The notes under the pieces are model-generated. The model made no database searches. It saw only the letters and a program-made list of their open reading frames with translations, and was not told the DNA's origin. Shown one piece after another: positions 18,602 through 26,780 of a stretch of 64,000 nucleotides of DNA (positions are counted from its first letter, which is position 1; every line of letters begins with the position of its first letter). This stretch comes from Ruegeria sp. SCSIO 43209. GTDB lineage: Bacteria > Pseudomonadota > Alphaproteobacteria > Rhodobacterales > Rhodobacteraceae. The translations under genes and the position numbers were made by a program. The stretch spans positions 2,133,001 to 2,197,000 of the forward strand of contig NZ_CP065359.1 of the NCBI RefSeq assembly GCF_019904295.1, written 5' to 3'.

Positions 18602-18629
18602 ACTCATGTTGTTGTTGAACAATATGAGT
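18602..18629. promoter_or_regulatory. 28-bp palindrome between metR and metF, candidate MetR operator
   Basis: The left arm ACTCATGTTGTT (18602-18613) and right arm AACAATATGAGT (18618-18629) match over 12 bp with one mismatch and a 4-base centre. It begins 11 bases upstream of the metR start codon and ends 57 bases before metF. It is much longer than the enteric MetR core TGAA-N5-TTCA, so a related but distinct site is implied. Confidence 0.7.
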
Positions 18630-18685
18630 TTGTCTCACAATGCATCTGATGGCACAAGGGCATAAATGACAGCTACGAGGCCACT

Positions 18686-19552
18686 ATGACCAAGCCTGAG
18701 ATTTCATTCGAGTTCTTCCCGCCGCAGACTCTGGAGGCCTCGTTTCGCCTTTGGGATACGGTTCAGACCTTGGCGCCGCTGAACCCACGGTTTGTATCGG
18801 TGACCTATGGTGCTGGTGGTACAACACGTGAGTTGACGCGTGATGCAGTTGCAACCTTGCACAAATCCTCGGGGCTGCCTGTTGCTGCGCATCTGACTTG
18901 TGTCGATGCCTCGCGTCAGGAGACGCTTGAGATTGCAGACACATTCGCGCGCGCAGGCGTTCAGGATATCGTTGCCCTGCGTGGCGACCCCCCTAAAGGT
19001 CAAGACCGGTTCGCCCCCCACCCTGATGGTTTCGCCAACTCGGTAGAATTGATTTCTGCACTGGCCGAGACCGAGATGTTCAGCATCCGTGTCGGCGCTT
19101 ATCCGGATAAACATCCAGAAGCAAGCAATGCCCGCGCTGATGTGGATTGGCTAAAGGCCAAGCTGGATGCGGGCGCGGACGAGGCGTTGACCCAATTCTT
19201 CTTCGAGGCTGAAACCTTCTTCCGGTTTCGCGATGCCTGCGAAAAAGCGGGGATCGACAAGCCTATCGTACCGGGCATTCTTCCCATCGAGAACTGGAAG
19301 GGTGCGCGTAACTTTGCAAAACGCTGTGGCGCCCACATTCCCGACTGGATCGAGAACGCATTTGACAAAGCAATCCGGGACGATCGCGAAGATCTTCTGG
19401 CGACGGCGCTATGCACCGAACTCTGCTCGGACCTGATAGAAGGCGGCGTGGACAAACTGCATTTCTATACGCTCAACCGACCTGAGCTTACTCGGGATGT
19501 CTGTTTTGCCCTGGGCATTACACCCCAGACCGAATTGCAGAACGTCGCCTGA
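18686..19552 (+). CDS. metF: Methylenetetrahydrofolate reductase
   Basis: A 288-residue FAD-dependent TIM-barrel enzyme that reduces 5,10-methylene-THF to 5-methyl-THF for methionine synthesis. Visible family motifs are SFEFFPPQT at the N-terminus with the conserved Glu, VTYGAGGTTRE (near residue 40), HLTC (near 72), ALRGDPP (near 100) and QFFFE (near 173). Length matches bacterial MetF. It is paired divergently with metR. No SAM or cobalamin riboswitch was recognised upstream, so control appears to be by MetR. Confidence 0.96.
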   Translation: MTKPEISFEFFPPQTLEASFRLWDTVQTLAPLNPRFVSVTYGAGGTTRELTRDAVATLHKSSGLPVAAHLTCVDASRQETLEIADTFARAGVQDIVALRGDPPKGQDRFAPHPDGFANSVELISALAETEMFSIRVGAYPDKHPEASNARADVDWLKAKLDAGADEALTQFFFEAETFFRFRDACEKAGIDKPIVPGILPIENWKGARNFAKRCGAHIPDWIENAFDKAIRDDREDLLATALCTELCSDLIEGGVDKLHFYTLNRPELTRDVCFALGITPQTELQNVA

Positions 19553-19740
19553 TCCTACAGTTTTTGCGTTTGCCCTGTATCGCCGGGCGTGGCGGTCGTC
19601 TGATATGCTCATTTGCGACAACCGCTGCGCAGGCGACAATCTCGATATGCACCCATCAACTGTTGCCCTACCTCAGTCTAATTCCTGAAAAAATTTGACA
19701 AAAATGTGATCAATGGCAATCTGACCCCGTTGTAGTTTTA

Positions 19741-20418
19741 ATGAGTGTTTTGAGTATGAAGCCAGTGAGCAAGGTACAGGCTCGGGCCGAAGCATTGCAG
19801 GTTCTTGGTCTGCCCCCAAATGCAAACGCAAACGAGATTCGTGAAGCCTGGCGCAAAATCGCGTTCCACGATCATCCTGATCATACCGACGGTGATTATT
19901 CCGGTTTTTCGGATGCTAAATCAGCCTATGATTTTTTGCGTAAAGAAGGGATGACACGCAAAAACGGTTTAGATTCTTCTACACCGCGTCGTCCTCGTTT
20001 GAAGAAACGCGTAATCGAACTGGCCGCAGATGAAATCAAAGCTTGTCACGATCTGTTAAAACCTGAACGCGCGCTGAAGGATTTATCGGAACTGGGTGAA
20101 CCGGACGCCGCCAAAAGCGCCCGCGAATCTTCGGACCATGTTCCTGATGCAATCGGATGCTTCGGGCGCGATCTTACCTACTTCGTCGCATCGTCAGTCT
20201 GCGAAGGGTCTAACCGCGTTGCATTGCCAACCTCGGTCCTTTCCGGCTACCGCAAGTCAGAAACAGAGATTCTGACCTTTCGGTCCAAAGGCTCGGGCTC
20301 CGGTGAGATTGTCATTCCTGACCCGATACGCGAGAGAAAATTTCCCGGTGCCAAGAGTGTAACAATACGGTTCGAAGCGGATCAACACATGCGGGATATG
20401 TTCGAGTTGGCGGGGTGA
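19741..20418 (+). CDS. J-domain protein with unknown C-terminal region
   Basis: A 225-residue protein with an N-terminal J-domain: EALQVLGLPPNANANEIREA helix I-II, the HPD tripeptide in FHDHPDHTDGD (near residue 45) and a helix III segment. The J-domain stimulates DnaK ATPase. There is no Gly/Phe region or zinc finger, so it is a class C J-protein with its own client. The C-terminal 140 residues are soluble and unrecognised. The ATG at 19741 has a poor ribosome site; ATG 19756 is an alternative. A strong terminator follows. Confidence 0.78.
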   Translation: MSVLSMKPVSKVQARAEALQVLGLPPNANANEIREAWRKIAFHDHPDHTDGDYSGFSDAKSAYDFLRKEGMTRKNGLDSSTPRRPRLKKRVIELAADEIKACHDLLKPERALKDLSELGEPDAAKSARESSDHVPDAIGCFGRDLTYFVASSVCEGSNRVALPTSVLSGYRKSETEILTFRSKGSGSGEIVIPDPIRERKFPGAKSVTIRFEADQHMRDMFELAG

Positions 20419-20433
20419 GAGAACCCGCCAGCG

Positions 20434-20468
20434 AAAAAAGCCCGGCCTTAGTGGCCGGGCTTTCTTTC
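20434..20468 (+). terminator. Rho-independent terminator, probably bidirectional
   Basis: GCCCGGCC (20440-20447) pairs with GGCCGGGC (20453-20460), with an A run before and a T-rich run after. It separates the J-domain gene and the convergent YHS gene. Confidence 0.9.
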
Positions 20469-20479
20469 ATTCATCGGAA

Positions 20480-20998
20480 TCAGTTGGAAATCGGGCCTTC
20501 TGATGTGAATTTCGGGATCACGCTGGTCGAAGCGGCATCCCCTTCGATTCCGGGCCAGTTGCCTTCTGCCAGGTCGATGTTGGCCGGAACATCCTCTTCC
20601 CAGAAACCAACAACAACATCAGTGATGTTCAGATAAAGCTTGTCATCGACGATACGCCACAGATTTGGGTTGCCCGGAACCTTGCCGCCTTTCGACACGC
20701 CGTATGCACAATGGCCATCATATTGCGGTGCGTAAAAGGCCGGGTTTTCCAGAAACTTGTCACGGTTCTCTTCGGTCGCAAACGCCCAGGTAACACCATT
20801 ATAGTCTGCGGTGATGTCGGCCCGACCGCGAACGGCCTCGGGTTGCGACTGGCCTACAGGAACCTGATCCAGGCTGCGGTAAGCAACAACGTCGTATCCC
20901 GATACGGCAAATCCGGTGCCATCAACATATTGTTCTCCGGCGAACGCGGGCACGGCAAAAGCCATCGTCGCGGCAAGGGTCAGCGCAAAGCGTTTCAT
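20480..20998 (-). CDS. Secreted YHS domain protein
   Basis: A 172-residue protein with a signal peptide (MKRFALTLAATMAFAVPAFA). The body is a YHS-like domain (VSGYDVVAYRSLDQ, NGVTWAFATEENRDKFLENP, GHCAYGVSKGGKVPG), a fold often seen with metal-binding or copper-handling proteins. The start is the ATG at 20998 with GAGGA upstream; longer in-frame starts would place extra basic residues before the signal peptide. The function of this family is not established. Confidence 0.82.
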   Translation of the reverse strand: MKRFALTLAATMAFAVPAFAGEQYVDGTGFAVSGYDVVAYRSLDQVPVGQSQPEAVRGRADITADYNGVTWAFATEENRDKFLENPAFYAPQYDGHCAYGVSKGGKVPGNPNLWRIVDDKLYLNITDVVVGFWEEDVPANIDLAEGNWPGIEGDAASTSVIPKFTSEGPISN

Positions 20999-21240
20999 GT
21001 GATTGGTCCTCATGTCCTTACGGTTTCTGGTCACCCGAACTGCGGGTCTGGTCAAACAATAGGTAATTTTGGCCCGGCGCGAAGACCCCCTCGCGCCGCT
21101 GTGAAAACCAGAGGGGTTTTGTGAGGTGAACGAGGTGCAATGTTACAAATATCTCGCCACATCCGGGGTTGGACTTTGAGTTTTGCAATATTAGCTGTGG
21201 AGGCGGCGCGTTTTGGCCAAATGATGCAGAAAGGCAAAAG

Positions 21241-22116
21241 ATGAGCGAACAATCCACTTACACACCCCCAAAGGTCTGGACTTGGGACAGCGAAAGCGGA
21301 GGACGCTTTGCCAACATAAACCGGCCCATAGCTGGTGCGACCCACGAAAAGGATCTTCCGGTCGGGAAGCACCCGCTTCAACTGTATTCGCTCGCCACCC
21401 CGAACGGCGTCAAGGTTACGGTCATGCTGGAGGAGCTTTTGGCATTGGGCCATTCCGGGGCCGAATACAATGCGTGGCTGATCAACATCGGTGAAGGTGA
21501 TCAGTTCAGCTCGGGCTTTGTCGGGGCCAATCCTAACTCGAAGATACCGGCGCTGTGGGATCATTCAGGTGAAACACCTGTGCGCGTTTTCGAGAGCGCC
21601 TCCATCTTGCTGCATCTCGCCGAGAAATTCGGTGAGTTTCTGCCCGCCAGCGGTGCCGAACGGACAGAAGTGATGAACTGGTTGTTCTGGCAAATGGGCA
21701 GCGCGCCATATCTGGGCGGTGGCTTTGGCCACTTCTACGCTTATGCGCCTGAGAAATGGCAATATCCGATCGACCGTTTCGCGATGGAGGCCAAACGCCA
21801 GTTGCATGTGCTGGAACTGGAACTTGCCGATAAGCCTTATATTGCAGGTCAGGACTATACGATCGCCGACATGGCGATCTGGCCGTGGTACGGGCAGCTT
21901 GTTCTGGGCCGTCTATACGATGCGGCAGAATTCCTGGATGTCGAAAGCTATGAAAACGTGATGCGGTGGGCCAAAGCCATCGATGCTCGCCCCGCCGTTC
22001 AGCGCGGCCGGATGGTCAATCGTGCGTTTGGAGAGCCGCATACGCAGTTGCACGAACGCCATGACGCCAGCGATTTTGAGACGCGCACGCAGGATAAACT
22101 GGAAGCGGCAGACTAA
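21241..22116 (+). CDS. yghU: Glutathione S-transferase, YghU (nu-class) type
   Basis: A 291-residue protein. The thioredoxin-like domain has the TPNGVKVTVMLEE and NSKIPAL motifs and the C-terminal helical domain has PYIAGQDYTIADMAIWPW. The extra N-terminal segment before the GST fold is typical of YghU-type proteins, which show disulfide-bond reductase activity with glutathione. ATG 21241 follows AAAGGC; the 24 upstream in-frame codons lack a ribosome site. Confidence 0.9.
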   Translation: MSEQSTYTPPKVWTWDSESGGRFANINRPIAGATHEKDLPVGKHPLQLYSLATPNGVKVTVMLEELLALGHSGAEYNAWLINIGEGDQFSSGFVGANPNSKIPALWDHSGETPVRVFESASILLHLAEKFGEFLPASGAERTEVMNWLFWQMGSAPYLGGGFGHFYAYAPEKWQYPIDRFAMEAKRQLHVLELELADKPYIAGQDYTIADMAIWPWYGQLVLGRLYDAAEFLDVESYENVMRWAKAIDARPAVQRGRMVNRAFGEPHTQLHERHDASDFETRTQDKLEAAD

Positions 22117-22125
22117 CGTCCTGCG

Positions 22126-22914
22126 CTACTTCAATATTGGGGGCCGCTCGGGATCACTGCCCGGCGCGGCCCTTTCCATTTGGGGCGCTTGAGGCTGGGG
22201 CAAATCGAACCGCAGCCCAACCTTTGCCAAGGCAGAAGTAGCCGGATCCTGCACTTCAAAAAAGCCAACATCCAGCGCTCCGGCCTCGATCCCCGAAAAG
22301 GTCAATGCCTCGGATACGGCGCGTGCAAGCGCTGGCTGCGCGCCTTCGACCGCCGAAACAAAACCCAACAAATGACCCTGCCCCCCATCCTCGGTCCTTG
22401 TTCCAACCAGAAACGCCGCCGCAGCCAGACCTGCAGCCGTCGCCAGCTTTGCATCAAGCGCGGTTAACAGAACATCTGGCAAACCGGAGGGCGGATGGAA
22501 TTCGGCAAGTCGCTGCTGCACCTCCTTAGGACCATGCTGCAGCGTGTCAGACAACCAACCGAGCGCTTCAGCGGGGATCAACATCGACGACGGTGCAACA
22601 TCAAGGTTCAGACCCAGCCCGACCCCCTGCCCCGACAACACCCCTGAAAGAACACGACCCGACAGAGCGACATAGGGGACCGGTCGACCCGCAAATGCCG
22701 CCATTCGTTCCTCAAGATCAAACACCAGAACAAAACGACCATCCGCCACATCGAACAGCTCGGGCGAGATGTTTTCATCCTTCGCTTCCTCGGTCAGCAT
22801 CAGGAAAAGCTCGCTATCGGCCAGTCTTTCGAAAAAGCGTAGTCGAGCGTTGTCGTCTTCCGGGGCCGCCTGCATGGCGTTATGTGCAGCATCCAAAGCT
22901 GTGGCTTCAGTCAT
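22126..22914 (-). CDS. SseB family protein
   Basis: A 262-residue protein with an N-terminal SseB domain (RFFERLADSELFLMLTEEA, then FVLVFDLEERMAAFAGRPVPY split over two strands) and an Ala-rich C-terminal domain. The molecular role is not established; the name comes from an E. coli protein. It overlaps the end of the upstream glycosylase gene by 8 bases, so the two are probably co-transcribed. Confidence 0.8.
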   Translation of the reverse strand: MTEATALDAAHNAMQAAPEDDNARLRFFERLADSELFLMLTEEAKDENISPELFDVADGRFVLVFDLEERMAAFAGRPVPYVALSGRVLSGVLSGQGVGLGLNLDVAPSSMLIPAEALGWLSDTLQHGPKEVQQRLAEFHPPSGLPDVLLTALDAKLATAAGLAAAAFLVGTRTEDGGQGHLLGFVSAVEGAQPALARAVSEALTFSGIEAGALDVGFFEVQDPATSALAKVGLRFDLPQPQAPQMERAAPGSDPERPPILK

Positions 22915-23494
22915 TCAGAACCTCATTCACCCGTTTCTGTAGCACCGGCAACAGCTCGGCCTCGAACCAGGGGTTTTTCTTCAGCCAAGCCGTATTGCGC
23001 CAGGACGGGTGAGGCAAGGCAAAGACGCGCGGTGCATGGTCTCGCCAAAGACTAACAGTCTCGGTAACCGGTGTTTTTACGCCAAGATGATATTTATGGG
23101 CATGACCCCCGACGAGGATCGTCAACGGTACTTCTCCCAACGCAGCCATCACCTTGTCATGCCAGGTGCGCCCGCATATCGGCGGCGGAGGCAGGTCGGC
23201 CTTGCGCTCATTGTATCCGGGGAAGCAAAACGCCATCGGCACGATGGATACGCGCGAACGGTCATAAAATGCGTTCTCATCCAGTCCCAGCCAATCCCGC
23301 AACCGGTCACCCGAAGGGTCGGTGAAAGGCTTCCCTGAAGCATGGACGCGCGCGCCCGGTGCCTGACCTGCGATCAAAATGCGCGCACCGGGGCGAAACC
23401 AGACCACCGGGCGCGGCTGGTGCGCAGTCGTGGTCTGCGCGAACCTATCCGCGCACAAACGGCAGGCTTGGATGTCCTCAATCAGCGAATTCAT
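22907..23494 (-). CDS. Uracil-DNA glycosylase family protein
   Basis: A 195-residue protein with the two UDG-superfamily motifs: AGQAPGARVHASG (near residue 42) and HPSWRNT near residue 165. A CxxC pair (CRLC) near the N-terminus recalls the iron-sulfur cysteines of family 4 and 5 enzymes, but I cannot place all four. It may excise uracil from DNA or be a divergent member with another substrate. ATG 23494 was chosen; a TTG seven codons upstream is possible. Confidence 0.82.
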   Translation of the reverse strand: MNSLIEDIQACRLCADRFAQTTTAHQPRPVVWFRPGARILIAGQAPGARVHASGKPFTDPSGDRLRDWLGLDENAFYDRSRVSIVPMAFCFPGYNERKADLPPPPICGRTWHDKVMAALGEVPLTILVGGHAHKYHLGVKTPVTETVSLWRDHAPRVFALPHPSWRNTAWLKKNPWFEAELLPVLQKRVNEVLND

Positions 23495-23702
23495 CGGATC
23501 AACAGGCTTTTGCAATGTTCATCGATGAAGATAGGCATCATCTACCCTCGAGCCAATGAAACCGTCCTTGCAACACATCAATGTCATGAACTCGGATGCG
23601 CATTGATCATTTGTTTCATATTTCGACATAATGTGGCCAACATGGATCGGTAGCACACCGATCCTCAAACCGTCAAAACCCCGAGCGATCTGCAGGCCGC
23701 AC

Positions 23703-24362
23703 ATGCTGGAATTCGAAAATGTCAGCAAGTCTTTCTGGACCGGAACCCGCCGCAAGGTGATTCTGGATCGGGTCTCGTTCCGGGTCGAGCTTGGAACATC
23801 TCTTGGCGTGCTGGCCCCGAACGGAACCGGCAAGACCACGTTGATCAACATGATGGCAGGGCTGGAAAAGCCCGACGAAGGCGTGATTCGGCGCGACTGC
23901 CGCGTATCCTTCCCCATGGGCTTTGCAGGAGGTGTGGCCAAGCGCCTGTCCGCGCTGGAGAACGCACGCTATATCGCGAAGATCTACGGCATGGATCCCG
24001 ACTATGTCGAAGCCTACTGCAAATGGCTGTGCAACTTGGGTGAGTATTTCGACCAGCCGCTCGGCACCTATTCGTCTGGAATGCGGGCCCGGTTTACCTT
24101 TGCGCTGATGTTGGCCCTGGATTTCGATATGTATCTGATTGACGAGGGGATGCCCTCGACAACCGATGTCGAGTTCAACAAGAAGGCGGGCGACATTCTG
24201 AAAGAAAAGCTGCGCACGACGACCTTGGTGATCGTATCGCACAACCCTTCGCTTCTTGAAAAATTCGCGCGGCAGGCTGCGGTTCTGGTGGACGGCCAGC
24301 TTTATATGTTTGAAACCTTGGAAGAGGCAAAGCAGCTCTATGACTACCAAACCCAAGGCTAG
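23703..24362 (+). CDS. kpsT: Capsular polysaccharide export ATPase, KpsT type
   Basis: A 219-residue ABC ATPase with the length and layout of KpsT/Wzt-type exporters. Walker A reads APNGTGKTT, where the first Gly is replaced by Ala; the signature is YSSGMRARF and Walker B is MYLIDEGM. KpsT proteins energise export of group 2/3-type capsule through an inner-membrane permease, KpsM. No permease gene lies in this window. It overlaps the next gene by 23 bases. Confidence 0.87.
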   Translation: MLEFENVSKSFWTGTRRKVILDRVSFRVELGTSLGVLAPNGTGKTTLINMMAGLEKPDEGVIRRDCRVSFPMGFAGGVAKRLSALENARYIAKIYGMDPDYVEAYCKWLCNLGEYFDQPLGTYSSGMRARFTFALMLALDFDMYLIDEGMPSTTDVEFNKKAGDILKEKLRTTTLVIVSHNPSLLEKFARQAAVLVDGQLYMFETLEEAKQLYDYQTQG

Positions 24363-25926
24363 AAAATACAACCCCGAGCGCACCGCACGCGGTTCCGGCA
24401 CTGCCGAGGCGCGCTCGGATGCCATTTCGCGCATCCGCAAGGCGACGCAGGGCACCGACACGGCTGGCGACGCCCAGCAACCGGGCACCGAGTTGGACGC
24501 GATCAAACGCGAAGGCCTGACAGGGCGGCAACTGCGCGTCGCGCGGCGATTGGCGCATAAGAACGGACTGGCGGCGACGTCCGACTACGATGCGGTCCGG
24601 TTGTTGCGCAAGAAAGGGATTGATCCATTTCAGCGCACCAACCTGCTTGATCTGGCTGCTCCTTCTCAGGACAAAACGACCGGTGATGACGCGGCGCAGG
24701 ACAACATAAAGATTCACCTGCCTCAGACGACGAAGGACTCGCAGAAGAACCTGCCGGGGCCGGAACTCAGCCCGGCTGAACGCCGTGAATATGAAATCGG
24801 GCAGATCCAGAAAGATATCGCCCGCCGACGCCGCCGCAAGCTTGCCGGGCTATTCGCACGATTGGCGGTTTTCGTGATCATTCCAACCTTTGTCGTGGGC
24901 TACTATTTCTACCGCGTGGCGACGCCGATGTATGCCAGCGACTCGGTGTTTTCGATCCTGCAGGCCGATGGCGGCGGCGCCTCGTTTGGCGGATTTCTGG
25001 CAGGCACGCAGTTTGCTACGGCGCAGGATTCCGTGGCCACGCAGGAATTTCTGGAATCCAAGGATGCGTTGGAGCGGTTGGAGCGGGATGTCGGGTTTAC
25101 TGAGTTTTTTCGGCAGGACTGGATCGATCCGATCCAGCGTTTGCCGGCCGATCCGACGCTTGAGGAAACCTACAAGCTTTATAAGCGTATGATCACAATC
25201 GGATATGACCCCAGCGATGGCGTCATCCGAATGGAGGTCGCGGCTCCAAGCCCCGAGATCGCGGTCGATTTGTCCAGGCGGCTTATTTCTTACGCCGAAG
25301 AGACCATCAATGGCCTGACCGAATTGAAACGCGAAGACCAGATGCGCGATGCCCTGGCGAGCTTTGAGGCCGCACAGGAGGCGCGCAGACAGGCGCAGGA
25401 AGACCTGATCGAACTGCAGCTACAGGGCGCGATACTGGACCCGCAAAGCGTGATCGCCAGCTTGCGAGCGCGGATAGATCAGTTCGAATTCGAGCTGCAG
25501 GATAAAGAACTGCAGCTGGCCGCGCTGCTCGACAACACGCGGCCCAACCAGGCCAAGGTCGATGGCACGCGTGCGGATATCGCACGGCTGCAAGCGGTCC
25601 TTGATGAGTTGAATGCCGAAATGCTCGACGTCTCGGCGGGCGATAATTCGCTGGTGCGTCTGAGCGTGCGAATCCAGATGGCACAGGCCGATCTGGCGGC
25701 CCGTGACATGATGCTGCAAACAGCAATGCAGCAAATGGAAGCCACACGGACCGAGGCCAACCGAAAAGTGCGGTATCTGACCGTCTCGGTGAACCCGGTC
25801 GCCAGCCAGGAACCCAGCTATCCGCGCAAGTTCGAAAATACGATTTTGGCATTCCTGTTATTTGCTGGTATCTACCTGATGATCTCGCTTACCGCGTCGG
25901 TCCTTCGTGAACAGGTATCCTCGTAA
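24340..25926 (+). CDS. kpsE: Capsule export inner-membrane protein, KpsE type, with N-terminal extension
   Basis: A 528-residue polysaccharide co-polymerase-like protein. Two membrane helices (LFARLAVFVIIPTFVVGYYF near residue 175 and FENTILAFLLFAGIYLM near 505) flank a periplasmic coiled-coil region. The MYASDSVFSIL motif after the first helix is typical of KpsE. The first 170 residues are a hydrophilic, basic cytosolic extension not found in E. coli KpsE (about 380 residues). The overlap with kpsT shows translational coupling. It would bridge the exporter to an outer-membrane KpsD/Wza channel. Confidence 0.85.
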   Translation: MTTKPKARKYNPERTARGSGTAEARSDAISRIRKATQGTDTAGDAQQPGTELDAIKREGLTGRQLRVARRLAHKNGLAATSDYDAVRLLRKKGIDPFQRTNLLDLAAPSQDKTTGDDAAQDNIKIHLPQTTKDSQKNLPGPELSPAERREYEIGQIQKDIARRRRRKLAGLFARLAVFVIIPTFVVGYYFYRVATPMYASDSVFSILQADGGGASFGGFLAGTQFATAQDSVATQEFLESKDALERLERDVGFTEFFRQDWIDPIQRLPADPTLEETYKLYKRMITIGYDPSDGVIRMEVAAPSPEIAVDLSRRLISYAEETINGLTELKREDQMRDALASFEAAQEARRQAQEDLIELQLQGAILDPQSVIASLRARIDQFEFELQDKELQLAALLDNTRPNQAKVDGTRADIARLQAVLDELNAEMLDVSAGDNSLVRLSVRIQMAQADLAARDMMLQTAMQQMEATRTEANRKVRYLTVSVNPVASQEPSYPRKFENTILAFLLFAGIYLMISLTASVLREQVSS

Positions 25927-25931
25927 GACTC

Positions 25932-26765
25932 ATGAAACATGTAAAAATCGCCGACCTGACGGTTGGCAACGACCTTCCGCTGACCATCATTGCCGGCCCT
26001 TGCCAGCTTGAAACCGCCGATCACGCCCAAATGATCGCCGGCACCATGAAAGAGGCATGCGACGCCGCAGGTGCGCAATATGTGTTCAAGGCCTCGTATG
26101 ACAAAGCTAACCGGACCTCGCTGTCCGGCAAGCGCGGCATGGGCATTGATTCCGGGCTGCAGGTGCTGGAAGATATCCGCAAGACCATGGGCATACCGGT
26201 ACTGACCGATGTCCATACCGAAGCGCAATGCGCGATTGCGGCTGAGGCCGTCGATATTCTGCAAATCCCTGCGTTTCTGTGTCGTCAGACGGACATGCTG
26301 CTGGCGGCGGGCAATACCGGCAAAGCGGTCAACGTAAAAAAAGGGCAGTTTCTTGCCCCGTGGGAAATGCCGAATATCGTCACTAAGATCGAAAGCACCG
26401 GCAATCAGAACATCCTGCTGACCGAGCGTGGAACTTCGTTTGGCTACAATACGCTGGTCGCGGACATGCGATCGCTGCCGCAGATGGCGCAAACCGGATA
26501 TCCGGTCGTCATGGACGCGACCCATTCGGTGCAACAGCCCGGCGGCCAAGGTGGTTCCTCGGGTGGACAGCGTGAGTTTGCGCCAGTGATGGCGCGCGCC
26601 GCTGTATCTCTAGGCGTCGGGGCTGTTTTCATAGAAACCCATCAGGATCCCGACACCGCCCCCTCAGATGGGCCGAACATGATCCCTTTGGATCAGATGG
26701 GCCATCTGGTTGACACATTGATGCGATTTGATGCGCTGGCCAAAGAAAACCCAATTCAGATTTAA
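25932..26765 (+). CDS. kdsA: 3-deoxy-8-phosphooctulonate synthase
   Basis: A 277-residue TIM-barrel enzyme that condenses phosphoenolpyruvate with arabinose 5-phosphate to KDO 8-phosphate. Visible motifs are AGPCQLE, FKASYDKANRTS, VLTDVHTEAQC, IPAFLCRQTD and FIETHQDPDTAPSDGPNM. The Cys in AGPC suggests a metal-dependent class II enzyme. It begins five bases after kpsE. KDO is used in lipid A core and in the linker of KpsT-type capsules, which fits the location. Confidence 0.95.
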   Translation: MKHVKIADLTVGNDLPLTIIAGPCQLETADHAQMIAGTMKEACDAAGAQYVFKASYDKANRTSLSGKRGMGIDSGLQVLEDIRKTMGIPVLTDVHTEAQCAIAAEAVDILQIPAFLCRQTDMLLAAGNTGKAVNVKKGQFLAPWEMPNIVTKIESTGNQNILLTERGTSFGYNTLVADMRSLPQMAQTGYPVVMDATHSVQQPGGQGGSSGGQREFAPVMARAAVSLGVGAVFIETHQDPDTAPSDGPNMIPLDQMGHLVDTLMRFDALAKENPIQI

Positions 26766-26780
26766 CGATTGAGATTTGTG

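Noticed and set aside
18630..18685. Possible SAM riboswitch before metF
   Set aside because: The leader between the palindrome and metF is too short (under 60 bases) and has no riboswitch-like fold.
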